A DNA stretch of 51,524 bases from Halovulum sp039180525 (GCA_039180525.1 JBCDDF010000020.1:1-51524), one strand, 5' to 3'; positions 25,577 to 33,111 are shown, counted from the first letter of the stretch. Numbers and translations are program-made. The notes: generated by a model not told the origin, from the sequence alone.

Positions 25577-25625
25577 CTCTGGTGTTGCCGGTCTTTAGCC
25601 CCCACTTTTTCCGGCAACACCAGAG
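25577..25625. repeat. 15-bp perfect inverted repeat
   Basis: CTCTGGTGTTGCCGG (25577-25591) and CCGGCAACACCAGAG (25611-25625) are exact reverse complements around a 19-base loop. They lie in the 290-bp gap between the DUF2794 gene and the GNAT gene, both on the minus strand. This could be a terminator-like hairpin for the GNAT gene (transcribed leftward), but no T-run follows on that strand. It could also be a miniature element end or a palindromic repeat. A C/G-rich tract (25626-25650) flanks it. Confidence 0.7.
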
Positions 25626-25719
25626 GCCCCCAAACCCCGGGGGGTGGACTTTCCTCTAAGCACGTCACTTCCGCCCTTCGGCTTGCCAGCATCGGCAGGC
25701 CGAAGGTCGCGTGACCGTC

Positions 25720-26214
25720 CTATCCACATCTGCCGGCGAGGCCTTTGGTGAAGATGACCTTGTCGTCGCCCGGCGCCCAGAAATCTCGGACGCACGCCTC
25801 TTCGCGGTATCCGCGCGCGGCATAGAAGGCGCGGGTCGCCGCAAACCCCGCAGCGCCGGACGTGTCCACGATCAACAGCCGGGCCGCATCGTCGCGAAGC
25901 CGCGATTCAAGCGCTGCGACCAGCGCCGTACCGACGCCCGTGCCCTGCATGTCCGGATGCACGGCGATGGCCATCATGTTCCAGGTGCCCTCGGCCAACT
26001 CTTCCTGGGCGGCAAAGGCGAACCCGATGGGGGTATCGCCGACACACGCGGTCAGCCAGTGCGTTGCGCCATCGCCGCCGCCGCCGCCGCCGTCGAACAG
26101 CGTCGGCAGCAGGTCCGGCGGAAACAGGCCGGTCGCGGCAACCGCGTCTGCAAGCGCCGGCAGGTCCGCCGGCGTGGTCGTTTGAACCGTGATGTCTTTC
26201 GGGGATGTGGTCAT
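25720..26214 (-). CDS. GNAT acetyltransferase, YjhQ-like partner of the TopAI-type protein
   Basis: 164 residues. The GNAT acetyl-CoA site is clear: MMAIAVHPDMQGTGVGTALV holds the Q/RxxGxG/A loop, and FYAARGYREEA is the closing strand-helix. It begins 11 bases after the YjhX/TopAI-like gene on the same strand. In E. coli the toxin TopAI (YjhX) is neutralised by YjhQ, also a GNAT-fold protein, so this is probably the antitoxin. A run of glycines (residues about 42-47) comes from a (CGC)n microsatellite at 26073-26092. It could instead be an ordinary acetyltransferase; the pairing makes the TA role more likely. Confidence 0.8.
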   Translation of the reverse strand: MTTSPKDITVQTTTPADLPALADAVAATGLFPPDLLPTLFDGGGGGGDGATHWLTACVGDTPIGFAFAAQEELAEGTWNMMAIAVHPDMQGTGVGTALVAALESRLRDDAARLLIVDTSGAAGFAATRAFYAARGYREEACVRDFWAPGDDKVIFTKGLAGRCG

Positions 26215-26225
26215 CGGATCGGTCC

Positions 26226-26483
26226 TTATCTGTTGTCCAGTTGCGCCCGCACTGACCGCAACCCCAACCGGCTGATATGATAGGGGCGGCCGTCCGAGGA
26301 ATGGATCAGGCAGCGTTTTCTCAGGCGTTGAAAGAGTTCCAGCGTGCAGTCGCTCAGCGCTGCTCCGTCACGGGTCAGGCAGGTCACTGCGGTGACCTTG
26401 CCGTTTGGTGCGCGGTCGAAACGGATCGTCCCGCCCTGCGCCAGCACGTGCAGCACGCGCTGTTCGACTTTGGAGATATTCAT
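26226..26483 (-). CDS. yjhX: YjhX/TopAI family protein (topoisomerase I inhibitor toxin)
   Basis: 85 residues, the same length as E. coli YjhX (TopAI), with the same start type (MNISKVEQRVLHVLAQGG) and an identical end VRAQLDNR. Middle: SDCTLELFQRLRKRCLIHSSD. The E. coli protein binds and blocks DNA topoisomerase I and is countered by YjhQ. Here a GNAT gene follows at 11 bases. There is almost no Shine-Dalgarno sequence before the ATG (26483). A structured leader with a strong 8-codon ORF precedes it, pointing to control at translation. Confidence 0.88.
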   Translation of the reverse strand: MNISKVEQRVLHVLAQGGTIRFDRAPNGKVTAVTCLTRDGAALSDCTLELFQRLRKRCLIHSSDGRPYHISRLGLRSVRAQLDNR

Positions 26484-26516
26484 GGGGTGTTCCAGGGCTC
26501 ATGCGAACCATCACAG

Positions 26517-26571
26517 CCGCCCGGCGTTCGCGCGGGCGGTCTGTCTGTGTTTCCACGTCCCCGTGGGGACG
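26517..26571 (-). promoter_or_regulatory. Structured leader of the topAI-like gene
   Basis: Two hairpins lie between the short leader ORF and the toxin ATG: CGTCCCC/GGGGACG (26556-26571) and CCGCCCG/CGGGCGG around a 9-base loop (26517-26539). A third, GCGGC/GCCGC (26576-26587), overlaps the end of the short ORF. A ribosome on or stalled in the short ORF would change which can form. This matches the logic of leader-peptide attenuation or translational control, but only the sequence is seen. Confidence 0.5.
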
Positions 26572-26572
26572 C

Positions 26573-26599
26573 TTAGCGGCGTGCCGCCCTCTCGAACAT
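26573..26599 (-). CDS. Short leader ORF MFERAARR upstream of the topAI-like toxin
   Basis: Eight codons plus TAA on the minus strand: ATG at 26599-26597, encoding MFERAARR. An ideal AGGAG (26609-26605) lies 5 bases before the ATG, far better than the signal before the toxin gene itself. The stop is 89 bases before the toxin start. E. coli topAI is known to be governed by a leader ORF (toiL) that senses ribosome-targeting antibiotics. This peptide is shorter and not similar in sequence as far as I recall, so the analogy is positional. An alternative out-of-frame GTG frame from 26556 overlaps the toxin start. Confidence 0.5.
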   Translation of the reverse strand: MFERAARR

Positions 26600-26622
26600 A
26601 AAAGCTCCTGTAGCTGGGGCGG

Positions 26623-26650
26623 GTTTAGCAGGTCGATCCCGGCCGATCAA
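26623..26650 (-). promoter_or_regulatory. Possible promoter of the topAI-like operon
   Basis: On the minus strand TTGATC (26650-26645), 16 bases, then CTAAAC (26628-26623). It lies just upstream of the leader ORF and its ribosome binding site, in the only gap before the end of the exporter gene. Sigma-70-like but imperfect in the -10. Confidence 0.3.
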
Positions 26651-26661
26651 CGCCCCGCGCA

Positions 26662-28392
26662 TCAGTGTGGCTGGTCCTGCATCTGCAGATCGAACAGTCG
26701 CCGGTAAAGCCCGCCGCGCGCCAGCAGTGCGTCGTGCGTACCGCTGTCGGCCAAACGGCCGTTGTCCAATACCAGGATCTGGTCGGCACCGCGGATCGTG
26801 GCAAGCCGATGCGCGATGACCAGCGTGGTGCGCCCCTGGGCCAGCCGCGCCAGCGCCAGTTGGATCAGCTCTTCCGACCGGGCATCCAGAGCCGATGTCG
26901 GCTCGTCCAGCAGCAGCACGGGCGCGTCGCGCAGCATCGCCCGGGCGATAGCCACCCGCTGGCGCTGTCCGCCGGACAGATTGGACCCGCGCGGCCCGGC
27001 GGGGCTGTCCAGGCCCTGGGGCATCTCGGCGGCAAAATCGGCGACCGTCGCATCGCGCGCGGCGGCGGCGATGTCGTCCGCCGGTGCCTCCAGCCGGCCC
27101 AGGCGGATGTTTTCTCGCAGGGTTTCATCGAACAGCGCCACATCCTGGGAAACGCTTGCGAAATGCGCACGCAACGCCGCCAGATCGACCGCTGCGATAT
27201 CTGTCCCGCCTATGGTGATCCGTCCTTTCTTTGGATCCACCAGTCGGGTCAGCAGGTTGAAGATGGTGCTTTTGCCCGCACCCGACGCTCCCACGATAGC
27301 GGTGGTTCGCCCCGCCGGGGCGGTGAAGCTGAGCGTTTCGATCACGGGCAGGCCGGGATAGGCGAAACTGACATCGTGAAAGACGACATCGCCCGGGGTC
27401 AGCGGCGCGGTCGGGTGGTTCAGGATCGTCGGTGCGGCATCGAACAGCCCATAAAGCCGCTCCAGGCTCGCCAGTGCCGCCTGCACCAGGCCCGAGACGT
27501 TGGACAACCGGCGCAGCGGATCGAACAGGAGCGCCATCGCGGTGAAAAAGCTCATGAACTCGCCGACTGACTTTTGCTGGTCGACGATCTGCGCGCCGCC
27601 GTAGAGGACCACCGCCAGAAACCCGGTCGCCGCCAGAATGTCGATCAGTGCCGGCAGCGCGGCCCGCCCGGCCTGAGAGGCGCGCTCGGCTGACATGAAC
27701 CCGTCGACAGCATCGGCGAAACGCGCGCGTTCTCGATCCTCCAGACGATTCAGCTTGATCGCGCGGATACCATGGAAGATCTCGTCCAGCCGTGTGGAGA
27801 TCGTGGCCGAGGCCGCCCTGGCATGACGCGCCGTGCCGCGGATGCGGCGTTGCAGGGCCAGGATGGGCAGCACAACCAGCGGCACTCCGGCAAAGACCAG
27901 CAGCGCCCAGACCCAATCGATCCAGAACGCCACCGCCAGCAGCGACAGCAGGCTGACACCGTCCCGCCCCAGCGCCATCACCGCCTGGGAGGCGGTGGTC
28001 TGTAGCGCCTGCGCATCGCCGCGCACCCGCTCGATGAGCCCGCCCGGCGCATTGGCCTGGAAGAACTGCGTATCCAGGCCCAAAAGATGTGCAGTCAGGT
28101 CCTTTTGGATGTCTGTGGTGACGCGCAGCCCGGTCAGCACCACCAGGTAACGCTGCGCGAACCCCGCCAACGCCCGCGCGGCGAAGATGACGAAGACCAG
28201 ACCCGCGATCAGCCCGATGGCGCCACCGTCGCCGCCGACGAACACCCGGTCGAACATGGGGCGGACCATGTAGCTGAGCGCGCCCAGGCTTGCGCCTTCG
28301 ACCGTCATCAGCAACCCGGCGAGCAGCAAAATGCCCTTGTGGCGGGCGACATAGCCGCGCCACAACCGCATCAAAAGGACCCGACCGTTCAT
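26662..28392 (-). CDS. ABC exporter, MsbA-like (fused permease-ATPase)
   Basis: 576 residues. Six membrane segments (residues 1-320) are followed by a nucleotide-binding domain with Walker A GASGAGKST, signature LSGGQRQR, Walker B VLLLDEPTSALDA and switch VIAHRLATIR. The half-transporter layout and length match lipid flippases and multidrug exporters (MsbA/LmrA group), which work as homodimers in the inner membrane. Its ATG overlaps the stop of the upstream phosphatase gene by 4 bases. That coupling hints at a lipid or glycolipid substrate linked to the phosphatase, but drug export is equally possible. Confidence 0.92.
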   Translation of the reverse strand: MNGRVLLMRLWRGYVARHKGILLLAGLLMTVEGASLGALSYMVRPMFDRVFVGGDGGAIGLIAGLVFVIFAARALAGFAQRYLVVLTGLRVTTDIQKDLTAHLLGLDTQFFQANAPGGLIERVRGDAQALQTTASQAVMALGRDGVSLLSLLAVAFWIDWVWALLVFAGVPLVVLPILALQRRIRGTARHARAASATISTRLDEIFHGIRAIKLNRLEDRERARFADAVDGFMSAERASQAGRAALPALIDILAATGFLAVVLYGGAQIVDQQKSVGEFMSFFTAMALLFDPLRRLSNVSGLVQAALASLERLYGLFDAAPTILNHPTAPLTPGDVVFHDVSFAYPGLPVIETLSFTAPAGRTTAIVGASGAGKSTIFNLLTRLVDPKKGRITIGGTDIAAVDLAALRAHFASVSQDVALFDETLRENIRLGRLEAPADDIAAAARDATVADFAAEMPQGLDSPAGPRGSNLSGGQRQRVAIARAMLRDAPVLLLDEPTSALDARSEELIQLALARLAQGRTTLVIAHRLATIRGADQILVLDNGRLADSGTHDALLARGGLYRRLFDLQMQDQPH

Positions 28393-29078
28393 TCCCGACG
28401 CAGCAGGCGCGACAGCAACTCGGCCGGGACGAACGGGCGGAACTCCACGCGCATCGCCTCACGGTCATAGTCGCGGGTCAACCAGTCAAGAAACGGGGCC
28501 GGCGTTGTGGCATCGTGGTCGCGATAGGTTTCGATGAAATGATCCAACGCGCCGGCCCGCGACAGGCTGATGTGCAGATGGCGCAGCGACAGGTGGCTCT
28601 GGGCCTGCGCGGGCGTGCCGCCCTTCATCATCAGAACGTAGAGCGCGGCGGCGATGCCCGACCGATCGGCGCCGGATTTGCAGTGAAACACCAGCGGACG
28701 CTCGGCGGTTTCGAAGATCGCCTTCAGCCCCAACACCTGCTCCACCGTGGGCGGGGCGCGTGACACCATGCGGTGGTTGATCAGCGTAAGCCCGGCGCGG
28801 CGGCAGGCATCGGCCTCCAGCGCATAGGCGCCGCCCTGGATCTCTCCGCGTAGGTTGACCACGGTGCGAATGCCCCGCCCGGCCCAAGCGCGGACGGTTG
28901 CGGGCGAGGGCTGGTTGGCGCGCCAGACACCGTCATCGACCCGGGCGAAGTTGGTCCAGAACACACGCAGAAACGCATGGTCCACGATCTGTGCATCCAG
29001 CCAGGCGCGAAACCGGCTATGCCGCGTATCGAGCCCATTGGCCCAGGCCGTGTTGCGCATGCGCGCGCCGGCGGTCAT
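28389..29078 (-). CDS. Tyrosine phosphatase-fold protein
   Basis: 229 residues with the PTP/dual-specificity signature HCKSGADRSG (Cys nucleophile, Arg five residues later) around residue 130. The upstream segment WRANQPSPATVRAWAGRGIR, leading into VVNLRGE, is typical of the DSP-like/lipid phosphatase group (PF13350/PTPLA-like forms). No signal peptide, so it is cytoplasmic. It could dephosphorylate proteins, phosphoinositide-like or lipid intermediates. It is translationally coupled to the MsbA-like exporter and follows hspQ by 33 bases on the same strand, so the three may share a transcript. Confidence 0.87.
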   Translation of the reverse strand: MTAGARMRNTAWANGLDTRHSRFRAWLDAQIVDHAFLRVFWTNFARVDDGVWRANQPSPATVRAWAGRGIRTVVNLRGEIQGGAYALEADACRRAGLTLINHRMVSRAPPTVEQVLGLKAIFETAERPLVFHCKSGADRSGIAAALYVLMMKGGTPAQAQSHLSLRHLHISLSRAGALDHFIETYRDHDATTPAPFLDWLTRDYDREAMRVEFRPFVPAELLSRLLRRE

Positions 29079-29111
29079 GGCGGCCCGCAGAGCGCCGACC
29101 GGCGCCGCGCA

Positions 29112-29438
29112 TCAGTGAAAATGGCCGCCCAGGTCGTATTTGCCATTGCTGAGATGTCCGAACATCTCCCCCACTTCCGGATGATCGACCGGCTCTCCGG
29201 TTTCGTCGCGCACGAGATTTTGTTCCGAGACGTAGGCGACGTAGTAAGAGGTCTCGTTCTCGGCCAGCAGGTGATAATAGGGCTGATCCTTCGAGGGCCG
29301 ATTTTCGGCGGGGATGGAATTGTACCATTCCTCGGTGTTGTTGAAGACCGGATCGACGTCAAAGATCACGCCACGGAAAGGGTGCACGCGGTGGCGCACG
29401 ACCTCTCCGATCGTAAACTTTGCGTTCGTCATCGTCAT
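29112..29438 (-). CDS. hspQ: Heat shock protein HspQ
   Basis: 108 residues from ATG 29438 (MTMTNAKFTIGEVV); ATG 29432 is the alternative. HspQ family marks: FTIGEVVRHRVHPFRGVIFD, EEWYNSIPAENRPSKDQPYY and YVAYVSEQNL. In E. coli HspQ is a DNA-binding/Lon-specificity factor that helps degrade mutant DnaA; it is a cytosolic dimer or trimer with a YccV-like fold. The C-terminal GHLSNGKYDLGGHFH tail is usual in Rhodobacteraceae. Divergent from the AEC carrier gene. Confidence 0.9.
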   Translation of the reverse strand: MTMTNAKFTIGEVVRHRVHPFRGVIFDVDPVFNNTEEWYNSIPAENRPSKDQPYYHLLAENETSYYVAYVSEQNLVRDETGEPVDHPEVGEMFGHLSNGKYDLGGHFH

Positions 29439-29524
29439 CCGTTTCGCCCCCGCCAAATCGATCAGAACCTAGACCTTTCGTACCCTTGTGTCCATATCGC
29501 CCCCAGACCGGAACGGAGGCCGCG

Positions 29525-30406
29525 GTGGCGCTGATCTTGCAAGTTCTTCAGATCGTGGCGCCGGTGTTCGCGCTGGCCGCGATCGGCTTTGGCTGGGTGC
29601 GGCTGGGCCTGGTCTATGACGTCGCCTTCGTCACGCGGTTGACGATGACGCTGGCCATTCCGTGCCTGATTTTCATGGCCCTGGCGCGGACCGAAATCGA
29701 CCCCGCCACGCTGCGCGACACCGCGCTGGCGACGCTGGCGGCCTATGCCGGGATCGGCCTTTCGATATGGTTGCTGGTGTCGGCGCTTGGCTACGATCAG
29801 CGGACGTTCTGGGCGCCGCTGACCTTTGGAAACACCGGCAATATCGGCTTGCCGGTGGCGCTGTTCGCCTTTGGCGCGCCGGGTCTGGATTTCGCGGTCG
29901 TCGTCTTCGCCATCATGGCGGTGTTGTCGTTTACGGTTGGCGTATGGGTGGTCTCGGGCCAGGGGTCGCCCCTGGCCGCGGTGCGCGAGCCGATGGTATG
30001 GGCCAGCGTCGCCGGCGGGGTGTTTCTGGTCCAGGGATGGCGTCTGCCCGCCTGGGCCGAGGCGACGCTGGATCTGATCGGGCAGATCGGCATTCCGCTG
30101 ATGCTGATCACCCTGGGGGTTGCGATATCTCAACTGCGGCCGGCGGCATTCGGGCGTGCGCTGGGCCTTGGCGCGGTCAAGCTGGTGATTTGCGCGCTCG
30201 CCGGGTTGCTGGCCGGATTGGCCTTTGGCCTGCCGCCCGTGGGGCTGGCGGTTCTGGTGATGCAGGCGGCCACGCCGGTCGCGGTTACGAACTACATGCT
30301 GGCGCAGAAATACGGCGCCAATGCCGGCGAGGTCGCGGGGCTTGTGGTGGTCTCCACCCTGCTGTCGGTGCTGGCGATTCCGCTGCTGCTTGCGGTGTTC
30401 GTCTGA
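29525..30406 (+). CDS. AEC (auxin efflux carrier) family transporter
   Basis: 293 residues from GTG 29525 (MALILQVLQIVAPVFALAAIGF); the longer frame from 29420 lies over the hspQ start and is rejected. Ten hydrophobic segments in two halves. Family marks: PCLIFMALARTEI in the first half, FGNTGNIGLPVALFAFG at the crossover helix and MQAATPVAVTNYMLAQKYG near the end. Members export malonate, auxin-like acids or other organic acids. Ends in a good intrinsic terminator at 30411-30444. Confidence 0.9.
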   Translation: MALILQVLQIVAPVFALAAIGFGWVRLGLVYDVAFVTRLTMTLAIPCLIFMALARTEIDPATLRDTALATLAAYAGIGLSIWLLVSALGYDQRTFWAPLTFGNTGNIGLPVALFAFGAPGLDFAVVVFAIMAVLSFTVGVWVVSGQGSPLAAVREPMVWASVAGGVFLVQGWRLPAWAEATLDLIGQIGIPLMLITLGVAISQLRPAAFGRALGLGAVKLVICALAGLLAGLAFGLPPVGLAVLVMQAATPVAVTNYMLAQKYGANAGEVAGLVVVSTLLSVLAIPLLLAVFV

Positions 30407-30410
30407 GAAA

Positions 30411-30444
30411 GGCGCCACAAGGCTTTTCTTGGCGCCATTTTTTT
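30411..30444 (+). terminator. Intrinsic terminator after the AEC carrier gene
   Basis: GGCGCC-(AC)-AAG pairs with CTT-GGCGCC (stem of 9 pairs with a 2-base bulge, 6-base loop) and is followed at once by ATTTTTTT. It sits 5 bases after the stop codon. Confidence 0.75.
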
Positions 30445-30490
30445 GGCATTCTGTGTTCCACAAACAGTGCAAAAGCACGGGTCGAGCAGT

Positions 30491-31084
30491 ATGAGCATCA
30501 GAAAGAAAGCGTGGGCACGCGCGGCAGCTTTATGCGCGCTGGCGGTGCTGACGGGGTGTTCCGGCGCGAGCCAGGGTCCCCCAAGCCGGGCGGAAAACGC
30601 CTGTTACATCAAAGAGGAACGCCCGGCCTGGTTCCGGGCGATGCGACAGACGGAGCTGCGCTGGGGCGTGCCGGTGCATGTGCAACTGGCGACGATGTAC
30701 CAGGAAAGCGGCTTCCGGCCCAAGGCGCGTACGCCGCGCACCTATTTCCTGGGGATCATCCCCACGGGCCGGGTATCGTCGGCCTATGGATACGCGCAGG
30801 CGATCGACGGCACCTGGGAGTGGTACCGCAAGGATACCGGCCGGCGCTTCGCACAGCGCGACCGGTTCCCCGACGCGTCGGATTTCATGGGCTGGTACAT
30901 GGCCAAGTCAACGCGGAACGCGGGCATCCCACCCAACGATGCCTATCGCCAGTACTTGGCCTATCACGAGGGGCACGCCGGATATCAAAGGGGCAGCTAC
31001 CGCGCCAAGGCTTGGTTGCAGAACACCGCCGCCCGGGTGCAGGAACGCGCCGACCGATACGCCGCGCAGTTGCAGGCATGTTAG
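30491..31084 (+). CDS. Lytic transglycosylase-like lipoprotein
   Basis: 197 residues from ATG 30491. The N-terminus (MSIRKKAWARAAALCALAVL) ends in lipobox LTGC, so the mature protein is a lipid-anchored periplasmic lipoprotein. The rest is an SLT-like muramidase fold: LATMYQESGFRPKARTPR with the catalytic Glu in the YQESGF motif, then SSAYGYAQAIDGTWEWYRK and YLAYHEGHAGYQRG. This is the EnvC/MltE-like transglycosylase type that cleaves peptidoglycan between MurNAc and GlcNAc. Monocistronic, between a terminator and the LysR gene. Confidence 0.87.
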   Translation: MSIRKKAWARAAALCALAVLTGCSGASQGPPSRAENACYIKEERPAWFRAMRQTELRWGVPVHVQLATMYQESGFRPKARTPRTYFLGIIPTGRVSSAYGYAQAIDGTWEWYRKDTGRRFAQRDRFPDASDFMGWYMAKSTRNAGIPPNDAYRQYLAYHEGHAGYQRGSYRAKAWLQNTAARVQERADRYAAQLQAC

Positions 31085-31161
31085 GACAATGCGGGCCGGC
31101 CGCTTGAATTGACCCCGCCCGTCCCCATGTGGCGCTGGAGCAGCACGCGGAGCGCCAGCCG

Positions 31162-32073
31162 ATGGACAGACTGAGCGAGATGGAGGCGTTTGTCTCCGTG
31201 GTGGATCAAGGCGGGTTCACCGATGCCGCGCGCAAGCTGGGCATGTCGAAATCTGCTGTGTCCAAACATGTCTCCGCGCTTGAGGCACGGCTGGGCGCGC
31301 GACTTTTGAACCGCACAACGCGCCGGGTGAATCCGACCGAAATTGGCCTGGCCTATTATGATCGCGCCACCACGGTCCTGAACGGCGCGACCGAGGCCGA
31401 CGAGATGGTCAGCGCCATGCAAACCGCGCCGCGCGGGTCGCTGAGGATCTCGGTCCCAGTGAGTTTCGGGCTCACCCAGGTATCGCGGCTGGTGGGCGAG
31501 TTTCTGAACGCCTATCCGGATGTGTCGGTCAACATGGTGCTGGACGACCGGTTCGTGGAACTGGTGGCCGAGGGCTTCGATCTGGCGATTCGGATCGGCC
31601 GGCTGGAGGATAGCTCCTTACGTGCGCGGAAACTGGCCGAAAGCAAGGTCGTGCTGGTCGCCAGCGCCGACTACGTCGCGCGACATGGCGAACCGAAATC
31701 GGTTGATGATCTGTCGGCGCACACGCTGCTGCACTATTCCAACCTGTCCACCGGCAACTTCTGGCGCCTGCGCACCAAGTCCGGCGAGGAACGGCACATT
31801 CGCGTCGGCGGGCGTTTGACCGCGAACAACGGCGAAAGCCTGATGCGCGCGGCCGAAACCGGGCTGGGTATAGCGCTGATCCCGGCGTTTATCCTGGGCG
31901 ACGCGGTCAAGTCGGGCCGCCTTATCTCTCTGGAGCCGGCGGCAGAGCTGGACACGCTGGGGATCTATGCGGTCTATCCGCCGGGGCGGTTCACGCAGCC
32001 CAAGCTGCGCGCCTTTATCGACTTTCTGGCCGAACGGCTGCGCGGCTGCGACCCGACCGACTGGGATTGCTGA
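31162..32073 (+). CDS. LysR-family transcriptional regulator (1)
   Basis: 303 residues from ATG 31162 (MDRLSEMEAFVSVVDQGGFT), where the helix-turn-helix starts as normal. The HTH is DAARKLGMSKSAVSKHVSALEARLGARLLNRTTR. The effector domain begins near residue 90 (GSLRISVPVSFGLTQVSRLV). The subgroup (NRTTRRVNPTEIG) is the CrgA/AaeR-like clade of LysR proteins. It is not divergent from any metabolic gene, so its target is not obvious; the neighbouring same-strand LysR is a different subgroup. Confidence 0.93.
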   Translation: MDRLSEMEAFVSVVDQGGFTDAARKLGMSKSAVSKHVSALEARLGARLLNRTTRRVNPTEIGLAYYDRATTVLNGATEADEMVSAMQTAPRGSLRISVPVSFGLTQVSRLVGEFLNAYPDVSVNMVLDDRFVELVAEGFDLAIRIGRLEDSSLRARKLAESKVVLVASADYVARHGEPKSVDDLSAHTLLHYSNLSTGNFWRLRTKSGEERHIRVGGRLTANNGESLMRAAETGLGIALIPAFILGDAVKSGRLISLEPAAELDTLGIYAVYPPGRFTQPKLRAFIDFLAERLRGCDPTDWDC

Positions 32074-32117
32074 TCACCGCGCCTTAACGGTTTCGTGCGC
32101 GGCGCTTTACAGAGCCG

Positions 32118-32149
32118 CTGCGGCGCAGCATAACAGTACTGCACTGCAG
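32118..32149. promoter_or_regulatory. Two CTGC-N3-GCAG palindromes (PhaR-like operator pair)
   Basis: CTGC-GGC-GCAG (32118-32128) and CTGC-ACT-GCAG (32139-32149), centres 21 bases apart, i.e. two helical turns, in the 120-bp gap before the second LysR gene. CTGC-N3/4-GCAG is the consensus reported for PhaR, the PHB-sensing repressor of Paracoccus and relatives. The pair could place this promoter under polyhydroxybutyrate control. Confidence 0.5.
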
Positions 32150-32193
32150 CGAGCCCGCTTGGCCGCTCACCCCCGCCGGAGGGAGGCCCGGTC

Positions 32194-33111
32194 ATGGAAT
32201 TATCGTCACAGATGATCCTGTTCGCCCGCGTGGTCGAACAGGGCAGCTTTTCCGCCGCCGCCCGGGTGATGCGGCATTCACCATCTGCCGTCAGCAAGCA
32301 GATCGCGGCTTTGGAGGATCGGCTGGGCGTGCGGCTGGTGACCCGCACGCAACAGGGCATTGCGCTGACGCAGGAGGGGCGCGTGTTCTACGACCGCTGC
32401 GCCGATATCGCCTCCACCGTGACGGAAACCGAAACGCTGCTGGAATCGATGGCGACCCATCCGCGCGGTGTCTTGCGGGTGAACGCGACCGTTGCCTTCG
32501 GCAAGGCGCAGATCATGCCCCTGCTGCCACAGTTCCTGGCCCGCTACCCCGATATCAGCGTGGCGTTGGAGTTGACCGACCGGGCCATGGACATCTTTGC
32601 CGAGGATACCGATGTCGGCATCCGCTTCTCCGAACAGATCGACAACACATCGGTCATCGCCCGGAAGCTGGCCACCAACCGCCGCGTGATCTGCGCCGCG
32701 CCCAGCTATCTGGCCGCCCATGGCACGCCCGAGAGGCCGCAGGATCTGGCCGCACATAATTGCCTGCGTCTGTCGACGGTGGAAAAGTGGAACGAGTGGC
32801 GTTTCGGAGAGGGCGCCGGCGCACGCTCGGTCCCCGTGACCGGGAATTTCGAGGCCAACAGTGCCGATGCGGTCTATCACGCCGCGCTGGCCGGATTGGG
32901 GATCGCGCGGCTGTCGACCTATCTTGTGCACCAGGATATCGCGACCGGGCGCCTGGTGCGGCTGTTGCCCGATTACATCCACAGTGCATCGTCGATTTAC
33001 GCGATCTACCCCGAGCGGCGCAACCTGGCGCCCAAGATCCGGGCGTTTCTGGATTTCCTGACCGAGGCTTTCGCGAAGACCGCGCCCTGGGAGCGGGCCT
33101 CTGTGACCTGA
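32194..33111 (+). CDS. LysR-family transcriptional regulator (2)
   Basis: 305 residues, start at ATG 32194 (MELSSQMILFARVVEQGSFS). HTH: SAAARVMRHSPSAVSKQIAALEDRLGVRLV. The effector-binding domain begins at about residue 92 (GVLRVNATVAFGKAQIMPLL). It follows LysR 1 by 120 bases, with its own promoter region carrying two PhaR-like sites. The two regulators are only distantly similar. The target genes are not adjacent. An RNA candidate follows 64 bases after the stop. Confidence 0.93.
   Translation: MELSSQMILFARVVEQGSFSAAARVMRHSPSAVSKQIAALEDRLGVRLVTRTQQGIALTQEGRVFYDRCADIASTVTETETLLESMATHPRGVLRVNATVAFGKAQIMPLLPQFLARYPDISVALELTDRAMDIFAEDTDVGIRFSEQIDNTSVIARKLATNRRVICAAPSYLAAHGTPERPQDLAAHNCLRLSTVEKWNEWRFGEGAGARSVPVTGNFEANSADAVYHAALAGLGIARLSTYLVHQDIATGRLVRLLPDYIHSASSIYAIYPERRNLAPKIRAFLDFLTEAFAKTAPWERASVT

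Noticed and set aside
30443..30490. Earlier start for the transglycosylase gene at 30443
   Set aside because: Would add residues before the lipoprotein signal and place the start inside the terminator of the preceding gene.
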